A DNA stretch of 64,000 bases from Myxococcales bacterium. Lineage in GTDB: Bacteria > Myxococcota_A > Polyangia > Haliangiales > Haliangiaceae. The stretch is taken from the NCBI GenBank assembly GCA_016794525.1, contig JAEUJY010000012.1, positions 16,584-80,583 on the forward strand, given 5' to 3'. This document shows positions 51,582-62,132 of the stretch, in pieces. Both the position numbers and the translations under genes were made by a program. Within the stretch, counting starts at the first letter, position 1. Every line of letters begins with the position of its first letter. Below the pieces are notes generated by a model. The model ran no database searches. It had not been told where the DNA came from and saw only the letters and a list, made by a program, of their open reading frames with translations.

Positions 51582-52406
51582 CTAGGCGCGTGCCTTGCGC
51601 TTCTCGACCTGGCGGTGGATCGCGCGGCCCAGGCGATCGCCGAGCGCGCGCGGCGCCAGCCGCTCCATGCCCCACGCCGCCCACGCCTCGGGGCCGACCG
51701 GCCGCACCGCGGTCGGGTGGCCGATCGCGCCGACGATCGCGTCGGCGACGCGGCTCGGCGGCCAGCCGCGCTCGCTGAACAGCTTGCTCGCGGTCGCGCG
51801 CAGGCCGGCCTCGCGCGCGGCGAAGCGGGTCGCGTCGATGATCGCGGTGTTGATCATGCCGGGGCAGATCGCCGTGGCGTGGACGCCGGTGTCGGCCAGC
51901 TCGGCGCGCATCGACAAGGTCAGCCCGAGCACCGCGAACTTCGACGCCTGGTACGCGATCACCCGCGGCGTCGGGTAGAAGCCGAGCATCGACGACACGT
52001 TGATCACGTGGCCGCGGCGCCGCGCGACCATGTTGGGCACGAAGTAGTGGCAGCCGTAGACCACGCCCATCAGGTTGACCCGCAGCGTGAAGTCCCAGTC
52101 GTCGAGCGTCGTGTCGAGGATGCCGCCGGCCTGGCCGACGCCGGCGTTGTTGACCAGCACGTCGACGCCCGGCTGCAGCCGGTGGCAGGCGTCGGCCAGC
52201 GCCGCCACCTGCGCGCGATCGCCGACGTCGACCCGCCGCGCGAGCGCGACCGCGGCGCCGAGCTCGCCGGCCACCTCGTCGAGCCGGGCCTGATCGATGT
52301 CCGAGATCACCAGCCGGGCGCCGCGCGCCGCCAGCGCCGCCGCGGTGGCGCGGCCGATGCCGCTGCCGGCGCCGGTCACGACGCAGAGGGCGCCGTCGAG
52401 CGTCAC
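51582..52406 (-). CDS. Short-chain dehydrogenase/reductase
   Basis: The product is 274 residues from a GTG at 52406 that overlaps the upstream stop (GTGA). The Rossmann motif is VVTGAGSGIGRATA (TGxxxGxG), with DVLVNNAGVGQAG (NNAG), the catalytic Ser in NVSSMLG and YQASK (Tyr and Lys). Extra C-terminal basic residues (RQVEKRKARA) follow a helix. An NAD(P)-dependent alcohol or ketone oxidoreductase is expected; the substrate may be a lipid or steroid-like compound given the di-iron neighbour, which is inference. It is the downstream gene of the left arm of the TetR-controlled divergent locus. Confidence 0.92.
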   Translation of the reverse strand: MTLDGALCVVTGAGSGIGRATAAALAARGARLVISDIDQARLDEVAGELGAAVALARRVDVGDRAQVAALADACHRLQPGVDVLVNNAGVGQAGGILDTTLDDWDFTLRVNLMGVVYGCHYFVPNMVARRRGHVINVSSMLGFYPTPRVIAYQASKFAVLGLTLSMRAELADTGVHATAICPGMINTAIIDATRFAAREAGLRATASKLFSERGWPPSRVADAIVGAIGHPTAVRPVGPEAWAAWGMERLAPRALGDRLGRAIHRQVEKRKARA

Positions 52407-53317
52407 GCCGACACCGCCGTGGTCGCGGCCGCCGCCTCGACCCGCGCCGCCTCGGCCTTGGCCAGGAGCGTCTTGGCCAGGTGGTAGTTGTCGTCCTGGT
52501 CGGGGTGGAAGTCGCGGCGCAGATACGCGCGGATGCCGCGCAGGAACACCCGCCGGAAGATGGGCTCGCTCGGCCGCACCTCGCGCATCGCGCGCAGGCT
52601 CTTGGCCGCCTTCCACGGCGTGATGCCGTCCTGCCACAGCAGGTACAAGGTCGCGGTCCACCACATCGACACCAGCATCGCCGTCGACATCGCCAGGCCG
52701 GCGACCCGCAGCGCGTACGACGAGTTCACCTGCTGCAGCACGTCGAACGCGACCGACTTGTGCTCGAGCTCCTCGGCGGCGTGCCAGTACAGGAGCTGCC
52801 GCATCGCCGGGTGGGCCAGCTCGAGCGGCACGTCGGCTGCGGCGCCGGCCGCCATGATCGCGGTGTAGTGCTCGGCGGCGGCGGTGGCGGCCAGCCGCAG
52901 CGGCGGCGGCGCCAGGCGCTCGAGCAGCGTGTACGACAGCCACTCGTAGACCTTGAGGAAGCGATCGATCTCGTAGCCGTGGCCGCGCATCGCCGCGAAG
53001 AAGTCCTCGTGCGACCGGGCGTGGCGGCCCTCCTGGCCGCCGAAGCCCTTGATCGCCTCCTTGAGCTTCGGGTCGTCGATGCGATCGAGGTAGTGGTAGA
53101 CCGAGCGCACGAAGAAGCGCTCGCCGGCGGGGAACAGCAGGTTCACGCCGTTGGAGATCTGGGTCGGCACCGGCAGGCCGGCGAACCAGTGCTTGGGCAC
53201 GCCGTCGAACTCGCGCGGGCCAGGCCGCGGCGTGATCGGCGGGCGCTCGGCACGCTCGACGGCGGCGGCGGCGGTGAGGTCAGCGGGCAAGGACGGGGCG
53301 GTGGTGGTGGTCGTCAT
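52403..53317 (-). CDS. PF10118 metal-dependent hydrolase-like di-iron protein
   Basis: The product is 304 residues from the ATG at 53317. It matches the PF10118 group: ITPRPGPREFDGVPKHWFAG near the start, then GGQEGRHARSHEDFF, AAAEHYTA and HAAEELEHKSVAFDV. These supply the Glu and His ligands for a ferritin-like di-iron site. Two C-terminal hydrophobic stretches (SYALRVAGLAMSTAMLVSMWW) suggest membrane association. The family reaction is not settled. It is coupled to the SDR gene by a 4-nt overlap and is transcribed divergently from the TetR operon across a 21-bp inverted repeat. Confidence 0.87.
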   Translation of the reverse strand: MTTTTTAPSLPADLTAAAAVERAERPPITPRPGPREFDGVPKHWFAGLPVPTQISNGVNLLFPAGERFFVRSVYHYLDRIDDPKLKEAIKGFGGQEGRHARSHEDFFAAMRGHGYEIDRFLKVYEWLSYTLLERLAPPPLRLAATAAAEHYTAIMAAGAAADVPLELAHPAMRQLLYWHAAEELEHKSVAFDVLQQVNSSYALRVAGLAMSTAMLVSMWWTATLYLLWQDGITPWKAAKSLRAMREVRPSEPIFRRVFLRGIRAYLRRDFHPDQDDNYHLAKTLLAKAEAARVEAAAATTAVSA

Positions 53318-53338
53318 CTTGCCAACCCAGGATGGGTC

Positions 53339-53361
53339 GCTATTGACCACAAGTCAATAGC
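53339..53361. promoter_or_regulatory. 23-bp inverted repeat in TetR/PF10118 divergent region
   Basis: GCTATTGAC and GTCAATAGC are exact reverse complements separated by CACAA (9-5-9). It lies 22 nt upstream of the PF10118 ATG in the space between divergent genes, close to possible -35 elements on both strands (TTGAC). This is the expected geometry for the operator of the TetR protein encoded at 53449. Confidence 0.65.
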
Positions 53362-53448
53362 CAAGTCGCATCCAGCCCGGGGCCGGCCCGCAACCATGCG
53401 GGACCGCGGCGGTTGCGCGCCGCCGTCGCCCCGCGGTACCCATGGTCG

Positions 53449-54147
53449 GTGGCCCTCGCTCGTACCGGACGCCGCACCGCCCGCGTGGCCAAGGCCGTGG
53501 CCCGCGTCGCCAAGCGCCGGCCCGGCCGGCGGATCCGCCTCGACAACGACGCGCGTCGCGCGCAGCTGCTCGAGCTGGGCCAGAAGGCGTTCGCCGAGCG
53601 CACCTACGACGAGGTGTCGATCGACGACATCGCCCGCGCCGCCGGCATCTCGAAGGGCCTGCTCTACCACTACTTCCCGACCAAGCGCGATCTGTACGTC
53701 GCCGGCCTGCAGGCCACCGCCGACGACCTCGTCGCGCGCACCGTCGGCGCCGCCGACCCCAAGCTGCCGCCGCTCGAGCGCATCCGCGCCGGCCTCGACG
53801 CGTACCTCGACTTCGTCGTCGCCCACGCCCGGCCGTTCTCGGCGCTGTTGCGCGGCGGCATCGGCTCGGACCCCGAGGTGGCCGCGGTGGTCGAGGGCAC
53901 CCGCACCCGCTACATGGAGCGGCTCTTGTTCGACGCCGAGGGCACGCCGCTGGCGACGATCGCCGCCAGCGAGGTCCCGATGGTGCGGATCGCGGTGCGC
54001 GGCTGGCTCGGCTTCGTCGAGGCGGCCAGCCTCGAGTGGTTGCTGCGCGGCCAGGCCGATCGCAAGCAGCTGCGGGATCTGCTGGTCGACACGCTGCTGG
54101 TGACCGTGCGCGCGGTCGTGGGGCCGCCGCTGACCGGAGGCTGGTGA
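53449..54147 (+). CDS. TetR/AcrR-family transcriptional regulator
   Basis: The product is 232 residues from the GTG at 53449; the frame opens at a TTG (53413) but the extra residues look non-native. An Arg/Ala-rich basic leader (RTARVAKAVARVAKRRPGRR) precedes the HTH: QLLELGQKAFAERTYDEVSI and IARAAGISKGLLYHYFPTK. The C-terminal domain matches TetR_C-type (LLRGGIGSDPEVAAVVEG, WLGFVEAASLEWLLR). Its stop shares one base with the next start (TGATG), giving a three-gene unit with the two protease-like genes. A 23-bp inverted repeat upstream is the likely operator. Confidence 0.9.
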   Translation: MALARTGRRTARVAKAVARVAKRRPGRRIRLDNDARRAQLLELGQKAFAERTYDEVSIDDIARAAGISKGLLYHYFPTKRDLYVAGLQATADDLVARTVGAADPKLPPLERIRAGLDAYLDFVVAHARPFSALLRGGIGSDPEVAAVVEGTRTRYMERLLFDAEGTPLATIAASEVPMVRIAVRGWLGFVEAASLEWLLRGQADRKQLRDLLVDTLLVTVRAVVGPPLTGGW

Positions 54148-55946
54148 TGGCGAAACGGATGCTGACGCCGGCGTGGTTCCACCCGGCGGTGACGATCGAC
54201 GCCAGCGGCCACCTGGTCGGCGAGCGCGACACGCTGACCGGCTGGGGCGACGCGTTCGCCTCGGGCCTCGAGCTGTGGGCGATCGCGCACGACGAGCGCG
54301 GCCGGCCGCTGGCCGCCGAGGCCAAGGTGCCGCGCGCCTGGCAGCGCAAGGTGGTCGAGCGGATCATCCGCCAGCGCGCCGAGCGCCGCGGCGCCCACCG
54401 GCTGCGGTTCGAGGCGGCGGCGGCGACCGTGCTGCTCGACGTTTTCGAGGGCGCGGCCCGGGTCGACCGCGCGCTCGCCAAGGACGCGCTCGTCGAGTAC
54501 GGCGACATCTTGCACCGCACGGTGTCGCACCGGCTGCGGGCGTCGATGGTCGCCAACCTCGATCGCGTGCGGCGGCTGCTCGACGACGAGGGCCGCGCGC
54601 TCTTGACCACCGGCCGCCAGCGGGTCATCCCGACCAACCCGCCGTACCGCACCTGGTTCGCCGACGGCCGCACCGAGGTCCGGCTGCTGTGCCAGGTCCA
54701 GGACGTGTTCTTCGCCGACTGGAAGGCGGTGTTCCGCCGCCTCGGCTTCCGCGTCGTGCGCCAGGTCGACGCCAAGCGGATCCTCTACCGCCGCGACGAC
54801 GTCGTCGCCGGCGTCCCGACGACGTTCCACCTCGACTACCGGCAGAAGGGCGAGGGCATCTTCGCGGCGCTGCACGACCCCAAGGTCGACGGCGTCATGT
54901 TCCTCGGCCACTCCGACTGGTGGGCGCGGGTGCCGCGCAACCTGGCGCAGGACCACCAGCACGACGAGGGCAAGGACAAGCTGCTCGTGCTGGTGATGTG
55001 CTTTGGCAAGCACTTCTACAACGCGCTGCGCGAGCGCTACCCGCGCGCGCACATCGTCACGACCAAGGACCCCACCGAGGATCCCGAGGACGAGGCGATG
55101 TTCCGCCACCTGCTCGACGGCATCGCCGCGCGCAAGACGTGGAAGGAGATCCGCGACGGCGCGGTCGCCGATCACCGCACCGAGGACAACTTCATCTACC
55201 CCGGCGACGCGCGCTACGTCGCCGGCGTGCTCGACGAGGATCGCGACGGCCGGCTCGATCGCTTCGATCGGTTCTGCAACGTCGCCGGCTACCGCGACCT
55301 GGCGCCCGCCACCGGCGAGGACGCGTTCGTCCCCGACCCGCCGCACCTGCACCCGCGCGGCGTCGACCTGGCGCCGCGCGAGCTCGACGGCGGCAAGGTC
55401 CTCGAGGCGGCGCTGATGCTGAACTCGCTGTCGTACGACAACCAGTTCCTCGACACCGTCAACCAGGAGCAGCGGGTGGTGGCCGCGGGCTGGCACGTGC
55501 CGCGGCCCGGCGACTTCCGCTGCACCCGCTTCACGCCGGCCCGGCTCGACGGCCAGGACGTCGTGCGGATGTCGTGCAGCGTGCGCTACGCGCGGGCCGC
55601 GCAGCCGGCGCTGACCGCGATGGCGGTGTACGAGGGCTGGCAGTACTTCGCGGCCAAGCTGCGGCTGCCGCGCACCCGCCGGCTCGACGCGATCGACGTC
55701 GCGCTGATGGGCCTGATGCTGGTCGCGCACGCGCTGGCCAACGCCGCGTACGACGGCCACGCCCGCTACTTCCGCGCGTTCGTCCGCCGCTACGGCTTCC
55801 CCGGCCAGCTGCCGCTGGCCCGCGTGCTCCAGCACGTCGAGGTCGATCACGACTGGGAGTCGGGCGGCCACAAGGCGATCGCCGCGCTGCGCGGCGAGCT
55901 GTCACCGGCACAGCTCGAGCGGCTGGAGCGGCTGCTGCATGGGTGA
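54147..55946 (+). CDS. Caspase/gingipain-like protein of unknown function
   Basis: The product is 599 residues, apparently cytoplasmic, of no family I can name with certainty. The segment 235-330 resembles clan CD cysteine peptidases: VDGVMFLGHSDWW carries a candidate catalytic His255 and LLVLVMCFGKHFYNAL a candidate Cys285, 30 residues apart (similar to gingipain spacing). It is followed by PRAHIVTTKDPTEDPED and HLLDGIAARKTWKEI, the usual pattern after the catalytic Cys. Near 370 is a calcium-loop-like DEDRDGRLDRFDRF. The N-terminus (1-230) and C-terminus are unrecognised, mostly helical. The next gene overlaps its stop by 8 nt and encodes an M28 peptidase. Peptidase activity is inference from these motifs. 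Confidence 0.7.
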   Translation: MAKRMLTPAWFHPAVTIDASGHLVGERDTLTGWGDAFASGLELWAIAHDERGRPLAAEAKVPRAWQRKVVERIIRQRAERRGAHRLRFEAAAATVLLDVFEGAARVDRALAKDALVEYGDILHRTVSHRLRASMVANLDRVRRLLDDEGRALLTTGRQRVIPTNPPYRTWFADGRTEVRLLCQVQDVFFADWKAVFRRLGFRVVRQVDAKRILYRRDDVVAGVPTTFHLDYRQKGEGIFAALHDPKVDGVMFLGHSDWWARVPRNLAQDHQHDEGKDKLLVLVMCFGKHFYNALRERYPRAHIVTTKDPTEDPEDEAMFRHLLDGIAARKTWKEIRDGAVADHRTEDNFIYPGDARYVAGVLDEDRDGRLDRFDRFCNVAGYRDLAPATGEDAFVPDPPHLHPRGVDLAPRELDGGKVLEAALMLNSLSYDNQFLDTVNQEQRVVAAGWHVPRPGDFRCTRFTPARLDGQDVVRMSCSVRYARAAQPALTAMAVYEGWQYFAAKLRLPRTRRLDAIDVALMGLMLVAHALANAAYDGHARYFRAFVRRYGFPGQLPLARVLQHVEVDHDWESGGHKAIAALRGELSPAQLERLERLLHG

Positions 55947-58785
55947 GCGCGCGACCGGCTGGCCGGCGTTGCTCGCCGAGCCGTGGCCACGCGGCGCCGC
56001 CGTCCCGCCGTTCCCCGCGTACTCGGAGTTCATGCCGGCGCCGCTGGTCGAGCGCAAGCCGACCGGCGAGTTGATCGGCGAGGCGCGCATCGCCGGCGAC
56101 GATCACGGCTGGCGGATCACCGCGCGCGAGGCGACCCACGAGCTCGAGCCCGGGCTGGCCGCGCTGGCGGCGGCGCTGGCGCCCAAGCTGGCGGCGGTGC
56201 TCGACGACGACGCCCACACCCGCGGGCTGTCGCGCGATCTGATCGCCGGCAACCGCTACCTGCCGGACGTCGCGCTGCCGGCGGGGCCGCTGATCGCGGT
56301 CGTCGGCGTCGCGCTGAGCCGCACCCAGGACGACAAGGGCCGCGTGCGCTGGACGCTGCTCGGCGCGACCGACCTCGGCCCCGGGCCAGCGTTCTGGGCC
56401 GGGTTCCACCGCGGCCCGCGCGCCGCCGACGAGCTCGACGGCGCGACCGCCTCGGCGCGGCTCGCGGCGCTGGTCGCGCCGATCGTCGACGTGCCGCGCC
56501 CGAGCGTCGCGGCGCTGCGGCGGGCCGGCGTGCGCATCTTGCCCGCCGGCGACGATCCCGATCTGCCGGGCTGGGGCGACGAGCGCATCCCGCGGTGCCT
56601 CCGGTCGCTGCTCGTCGAGGACGCCGGCGCCAGCGCGCGCGGCGTGCGCGCGGTGATCACGTTCCGGCCGTGGGCGCGCCTGCCGGTCGCGCTGCGGCGC
56701 GCCGCGGCCCGCGGCGCGATCGCGCTGGTGCCGTCGCCGGTCGCGCTGGCGTTTGCCGGGCACCGCGGCTACCGCCGCCTCGCCGCCGAGCTGCCGGGCG
56801 CGATGCAGCTGCCGCTCCTGCGCGCGGTCCCGGAGGGCCTGCGCGGCCTGCGCGTGCCGCAGTCGGGGTGGCTCGATCAGGGCGGCCACGCCGGCACCGT
56901 CACCCACGGCGCGGTCCGCGATCGCGTGCGGCGCACCCACCGCTGGCAGCGGGTCCGGCGCGACTCCGACGACGAGGCCGCGGTCGACTACGCCGACCGG
57001 GTGGCCGACGCGCTGTTCTCGACCGATCCCGGCGTGCTCGGCCTGTACGACAAGCCGCTGGCGCGCAACGCGCAGGTGTGGACCGCCGACTACCGCCGCG
57101 TGCTCGACGGGCCGCGCGCCGATCGCGCCGAGCTGGCCGCGGCCGCGCGCACCGTCGCCGGCGGCGGACACTTCGGCTACCGCTTCCACTGGCCGCCGAT
57201 GCGGGTCGGCGCGCGCGAGGTGGTGTGGCACCGCGCGCTGGCGTTCGTCGTCGACGATCCGGCCGCGGCGCCGCGCGTCGTCGACGTCGGCGCCGGCGTG
57301 CTGGTCGCGAGCCGCGCCGGCGCCGCGCCGATCCACCTGTGGCCGCGCGCCGACGCGCGCCCGGCGTGGACCGCGCTCGAGCAGGGCTTCGCCGGCCACG
57401 CCGAGGCCCGCCACGACGTGCGCAAGCTGCTCGACGCCCGCGACCGGCTGGGCGCCGCGCTGCCGCCGTCGCTGGCGACCCGGCTGGTGTCCGCCGATCG
57501 CGACGCGCGCTGGGCGACGTGGCGCGCCGCCCTGCCCGGCCACGCCGCCGATCCGGCCGCCGCGCGCGCGGTGACCGCCGCGATCGATCGCGCGGTCGCG
57601 CGCCGCGAACCGCCGCCCGATCGGCCGCGCACCTTCGCGCGCACCGCGACCCGCGCCTTCGAGGAGCGCTACTGGCGGACGATCGCCGAGCTGGCCCACG
57701 CCACCTGGCGCGCCAAGAACAACGCCGACGGCGTCGCGCCGGCGGGTCCCGGCCGCGATCTCGACGGCCTCGCCGACGAGCTGGCCCGGCGCCACCAGGC
57801 GGCGATCGCCCGCGCCGGCCTGCGCCACCGCGCGGTGGTCGGCCACCACTGGTTCCGCTGGGCCACCGAGTTCGACATGCCGTGGTCGCACGGCTGGGTC
57901 GCCAACCAGCTGCACGGCCCGCGCGAGCGCAACGTGATCTGCGTGATCCCCGGCCGCGATCGCCGCCGCGCGGTCGTGCTCGCCGATCACTACGACACCG
58001 CGTACATGGAGGACGTCTACGACGGCAAGCTGCGCGCGCTGGCCGCCGGCACCCGCCACGCCGCCGCCGGCGCCGACGACAACCACAGCGCGACCGCGGC
58101 GCTCTTGCTCGCCGCCGACGTGCTCTTGCCGATGAGCGCCGCCGGCCAGCTGGCCCACGACGTGTGGCTGGTGCACCTGACCGGCGAGGAGTTCCCCGGC
58201 GACAGCCTCGGCGCGCGGCAGCTCGCGCGGGCGATCGTCGCCGGCGATCTGATCATCCACGAGGCCGGCAGCGACCGGCCGGTCGCGCTGGGCGGCGTCG
58301 AGATCGCCGGCGCGATCGTCATGGACATGATCGCCCACCGCGATCCGCGCGCCGGCTACCGCTTCCAGATCGCCCCCGGCGAGAGCGCCGGCGCGATGCG
58401 GGTCGCCGCCGCGCTGCACCGCGCGACGGAGGCGTGGAACCGCGGCGCCGCCCGCTGGAACCGCGCGCCGGCCCGGGCCGGCGCCCGCCCGTATCGCCGC
58501 CGCGACCGCGGCGCCCGGGTGCCGGCGATCGCGCCGCACCCGACGCTGGTCGGTGAGCTGCGCCCGCACTGGCACTGGTCGTCGACGGTGTTCAACACCG
58601 ACGCGCAGTGCTGGTCGGATCTCGGCCTGCCGATCGCGCTGGTGATGGAGCACTACGACATCGACCGGCAGGGCTACCACGACACCCACGACACGCTGGC
58701 CAACATCGACCTCGACTTCGGCGCCGCGATCGCCGCGATCGCGATCGAGGCCGCGACCGCGCTGGCGACCGACGACGACGCGTGA
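55939..58785 (+). CDS. M28-type zinc peptidase with large unknown N-terminal region
   Basis: The product is 948 residues, without a signal peptide. Residues 1-590 are unrecognised and helical-beta mixed. The C-terminal third is an M28 aminopeptidase domain with all metal ligands visible: His684 and Asp686 in ADHYDTAYME, Asp714 in GADDNHS, Glu750 (base) and Glu751 in TGEEFPGDSLGA, Asp796 in VMDMIAH and His917 in DTHDTLAN. It would remove N-terminal residues or cleave peptides. Its ATG lies 8 nt before the stop of the caspase-like gene, so the two proteins are translationally coupled and probably act together. Confidence 0.86.
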   Translation: MGERATGWPALLAEPWPRGAAVPPFPAYSEFMPAPLVERKPTGELIGEARIAGDDHGWRITAREATHELEPGLAALAAALAPKLAAVLDDDAHTRGLSRDLIAGNRYLPDVALPAGPLIAVVGVALSRTQDDKGRVRWTLLGATDLGPGPAFWAGFHRGPRAADELDGATASARLAALVAPIVDVPRPSVAALRRAGVRILPAGDDPDLPGWGDERIPRCLRSLLVEDAGASARGVRAVITFRPWARLPVALRRAAARGAIALVPSPVALAFAGHRGYRRLAAELPGAMQLPLLRAVPEGLRGLRVPQSGWLDQGGHAGTVTHGAVRDRVRRTHRWQRVRRDSDDEAAVDYADRVADALFSTDPGVLGLYDKPLARNAQVWTADYRRVLDGPRADRAELAAAARTVAGGGHFGYRFHWPPMRVGAREVVWHRALAFVVDDPAAAPRVVDVGAGVLVASRAGAAPIHLWPRADARPAWTALEQGFAGHAEARHDVRKLLDARDRLGAALPPSLATRLVSADRDARWATWRAALPGHAADPAAARAVTAAIDRAVARREPPPDRPRTFARTATRAFEERYWRTIAELAHATWRAKNNADGVAPAGPGRDLDGLADELARRHQAAIARAGLRHRAVVGHHWFRWATEFDMPWSHGWVANQLHGPRERNVICVIPGRDRRRAVVLADHYDTAYMEDVYDGKLRALAAGTRHAAAGADDNHSATAALLLAADVLLPMSAAGQLAHDVWLVHLTGEEFPGDSLGARQLARAIVAGDLIIHEAGSDRPVALGGVEIAGAIVMDMIAHRDPRAGYRFQIAPGESAGAMRVAAALHRATEAWNRGAARWNRAPARAGARPYRRRDRGARVPAIAPHPTLVGELRPHWHWSSTVFNTDAQCWSDLGLPIALVMEHYDIDRQGYHDTHDTLANIDLDFGAAIAAIAIEAATALATDDDA

Positions 58786-58797
58786 TCACCGCGCGGG

Positions 58798-59915
58798 TCA
58801 GCGCGCCGGCGCGCACGGCGGGATCGCCGCCAGCGGCTCGCGCCAGCGCACGACGCTGGCGGTGCCGGGCTCGCTCGGGATGCGATCGCGGCGCGGGAAC
58901 TCGTCGGCGATGTACACGTAGGTCAACTCGAGGTTGAGCGGCTCGGCGGGGTCGGCCTCGGGGTCGCCGTCGGCCAGCGCGGCGAGGTCGACCGGGAACC
59001 GCTTCGACGCGCCGGGGTCGAGCCCCGAGTCCCACACCGTCCGCTTGCCGCCGTCGTCGGCCTCCTCGAAGCGGCGGCCGAAGAACGCCTCCCACACGCC
59101 GGCCGGCGCCGACGAGCGCCACACCCGCAGGAGCAGGTGGCGGTGGATGTCGCCGGTCGGGATGCGGTGGCCGGCGGCGGCGTTGGTCAGCTCGACCTGG
59201 AGCGCGTCGGCGCCGCGGCACCAGCTCACGACGAACGCGCCGGCCAGCATGTCGGGCGCGTGGCCACCGGGGAACGCGTGGTCGTGGCGCGACCCGTGGC
59301 AGGTCAGGCACCCGGCCGGCTCGCGCGCGTAGGGCCCGGCGTTGAACGACGTCACCGTCGCCTGCATCGGGTGATCGGTCATCGCCACCGCGCGGCCGGC
59401 GTCGTCGAGGATCGGGAACGTGAAGTCGTGGCAGTCGGCGCAGAACGCCGGCGAGCCGAAGGAGGCGTCGACGACGGTGTCGTGGGGCGAGCCGGCGGCG
59501 CGGCCCTTGGCCACCAGCCGCCCGCCGCGCACGTGGCACGTCGCGCACGCCACGCCCTGCGCGGCCAGGCGATCGTCGCCGGTCGCCAGCCCCTCCTGCT
59601 GCGCGGTGGTCGGCGCGTGGCAGTTCACGCACCACGGCTTGGGCGCCGGGCCGTACTCGCGCTGGAAGATGCCGTTGGTCCAGGCCAGGCCGTGGCGGCT
59701 GTGCTGCCACTCGTCGGCGATGCCGGCGTGACAGCCGCGGCACGCCGCGGCGTCGTTCAGCGCCAGGTCGCGGGTGCCGGTCTCGATCGCCACCTGGCCG
59801 CCGCGCGCGCGCACCTGCCACGCCGGCGGCGCCGCGGCCGGCACCGCCTCGATCCGCGGCGACGGCGCGCACGCGGCCACGACCACCACCGCCAGCGCTG
59901 CCAGCCGCCCGCGGC

Positions 59916-59919
<4 letters not shown>
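58798..59919 (-). CDS. Pentahaem c-type cytochrome lipoprotein
   Basis: The product is 373 residues from a GTG at 59919 overlapping the upstream stop (GTGA). A lipoprotein signal (VSRGRLAALAVVVVAAC) is followed by five CxxCH haem motifs: CRGCH, CVNCH, CATCH, CADCH and CLTCH. Distal His residues (HSRHG, SPHDT, HPMQ, HDHAFPGGHAPD) could complete bis-His ligation. The C-terminal third is beta-rich and haem-free. The layout resembles NapC/nirT-like or multihaem periplasmic cytochromes of deltaproteobacteria that shuttle electrons; the partner is not evident. It is coupled to the glycan-binding-like gene upstream. Confidence 0.9.
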
Positions 59920-61268
<1,349 letters not shown>

Positions 61269-61387
61269 GGACCGGATCCTTTGCGGGCGCGACCGCGCGA
61301 TCGTCCGTCGATCGCGCAGGCCCCGAGCGAGGCTCGCAGGCGTCGCAGCAACGCGCAAGCGGCCGCGGCGATTCCCGCCGCGCGCGC

Positions 61388-62050
61388 TCAGTCGTTGACC
61401 AGGCCCGGCAGCGGCACCAGCGTCGTGGCGTCGCCGGCCTGGCCCTCGTCGCCCTCGCCGTGGATCCGCAGGATCGCCCACCCGGCCGAGCCGTCGTCGG
61501 CGAAGTGGTACCAGATCGCCGCCGAGCTGACGCCGAGGCCCTTGCGCAGCTTCGGCGCCTTGATCGCCTTGAAGCGCTTCTTGCCGTTCAGCACCGTGAC
61601 GGTCTTCGTCTTCCAGTTCCAGCGGAAGGTCACGTTCCAGGTCGACACGTCGACCGGCGGCGTCTCGAAGCGGTGCTCGTCGAGCCAGGTCGGCGTGTAG
61701 CCGACCTGCGCCAACGCGTCGATCAGCTTGGCCCGCGCCGCGGCCAGCGCCGCCGGGTCGCGATCGGCCTCGCGCACGGTGATCACGATCGGCTTCTTGG
61801 TCGACGTGTCCTGGACGCGGACCTCGCAGTCGACGGCGCCGGCGTCGAGCCAGCAGCCGCCCCACGCCGCGTACTCGCAGTCCATGCCGCACGCCTCGAC
61901 CGCCGCCGACCAGGTGTACGGCGCGTCGCCGACCTTGACGTCGAGCAGCCGGTCGGCCATCGCGCCGCGGACGTCGGGCTCCTCTTGGTCGGCGCGCGCG
62001 GTGCCGGCGGCGAGCAGCGCCGCGATCACGATCCAGCGGGGTGCGGTCAT
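61388..62050 (-). CDS. Small secreted protein, unrecognised
   Basis: The product is 220 residues from the ATG at 62050; a GTG one codon earlier is an alternative. It has a Sec signal (MTAPRWIVIAALLAAGTARA). The mature part holds a Cys-rich segment (ACGMDCEYAAWGGCWLDAGAVDC) that probably forms disulfides, then beta-like KKPIVITVREA, TFRWNWKTKTVTVLNGKKRF and a lysine-rich KAIKAPKLRKG. I do not recognise the family. It is the last gene before the TerB gene and divergent from it (82-nt gap). Confidence 0.75.
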   Translation of the reverse strand: MTAPRWIVIAALLAAGTARADQEEPDVRGAMADRLLDVKVGDAPYTWSAAVEACGMDCEYAAWGGCWLDAGAVDCEVRVQDTSTKKPIVITVREADRDPAALAAARAKLIDALAQVGYTPTWLDEHRFETPPVDVSTWNVTFRWNWKTKTVTVLNGKKRFKAIKAPKLRKGLGVSSAAIWYHFADDGSAGWAILRIHGEGDEGQAGDATTLVPLPGLVND

Positions 62051-62132
62051 CACCCCATCGTACGCTCATCGCGGGCCCGGTGAACGCCCGCGACAAGCGA
62101 CCGCGGCCCCGGATCGATGGCATGCTGCGGCC

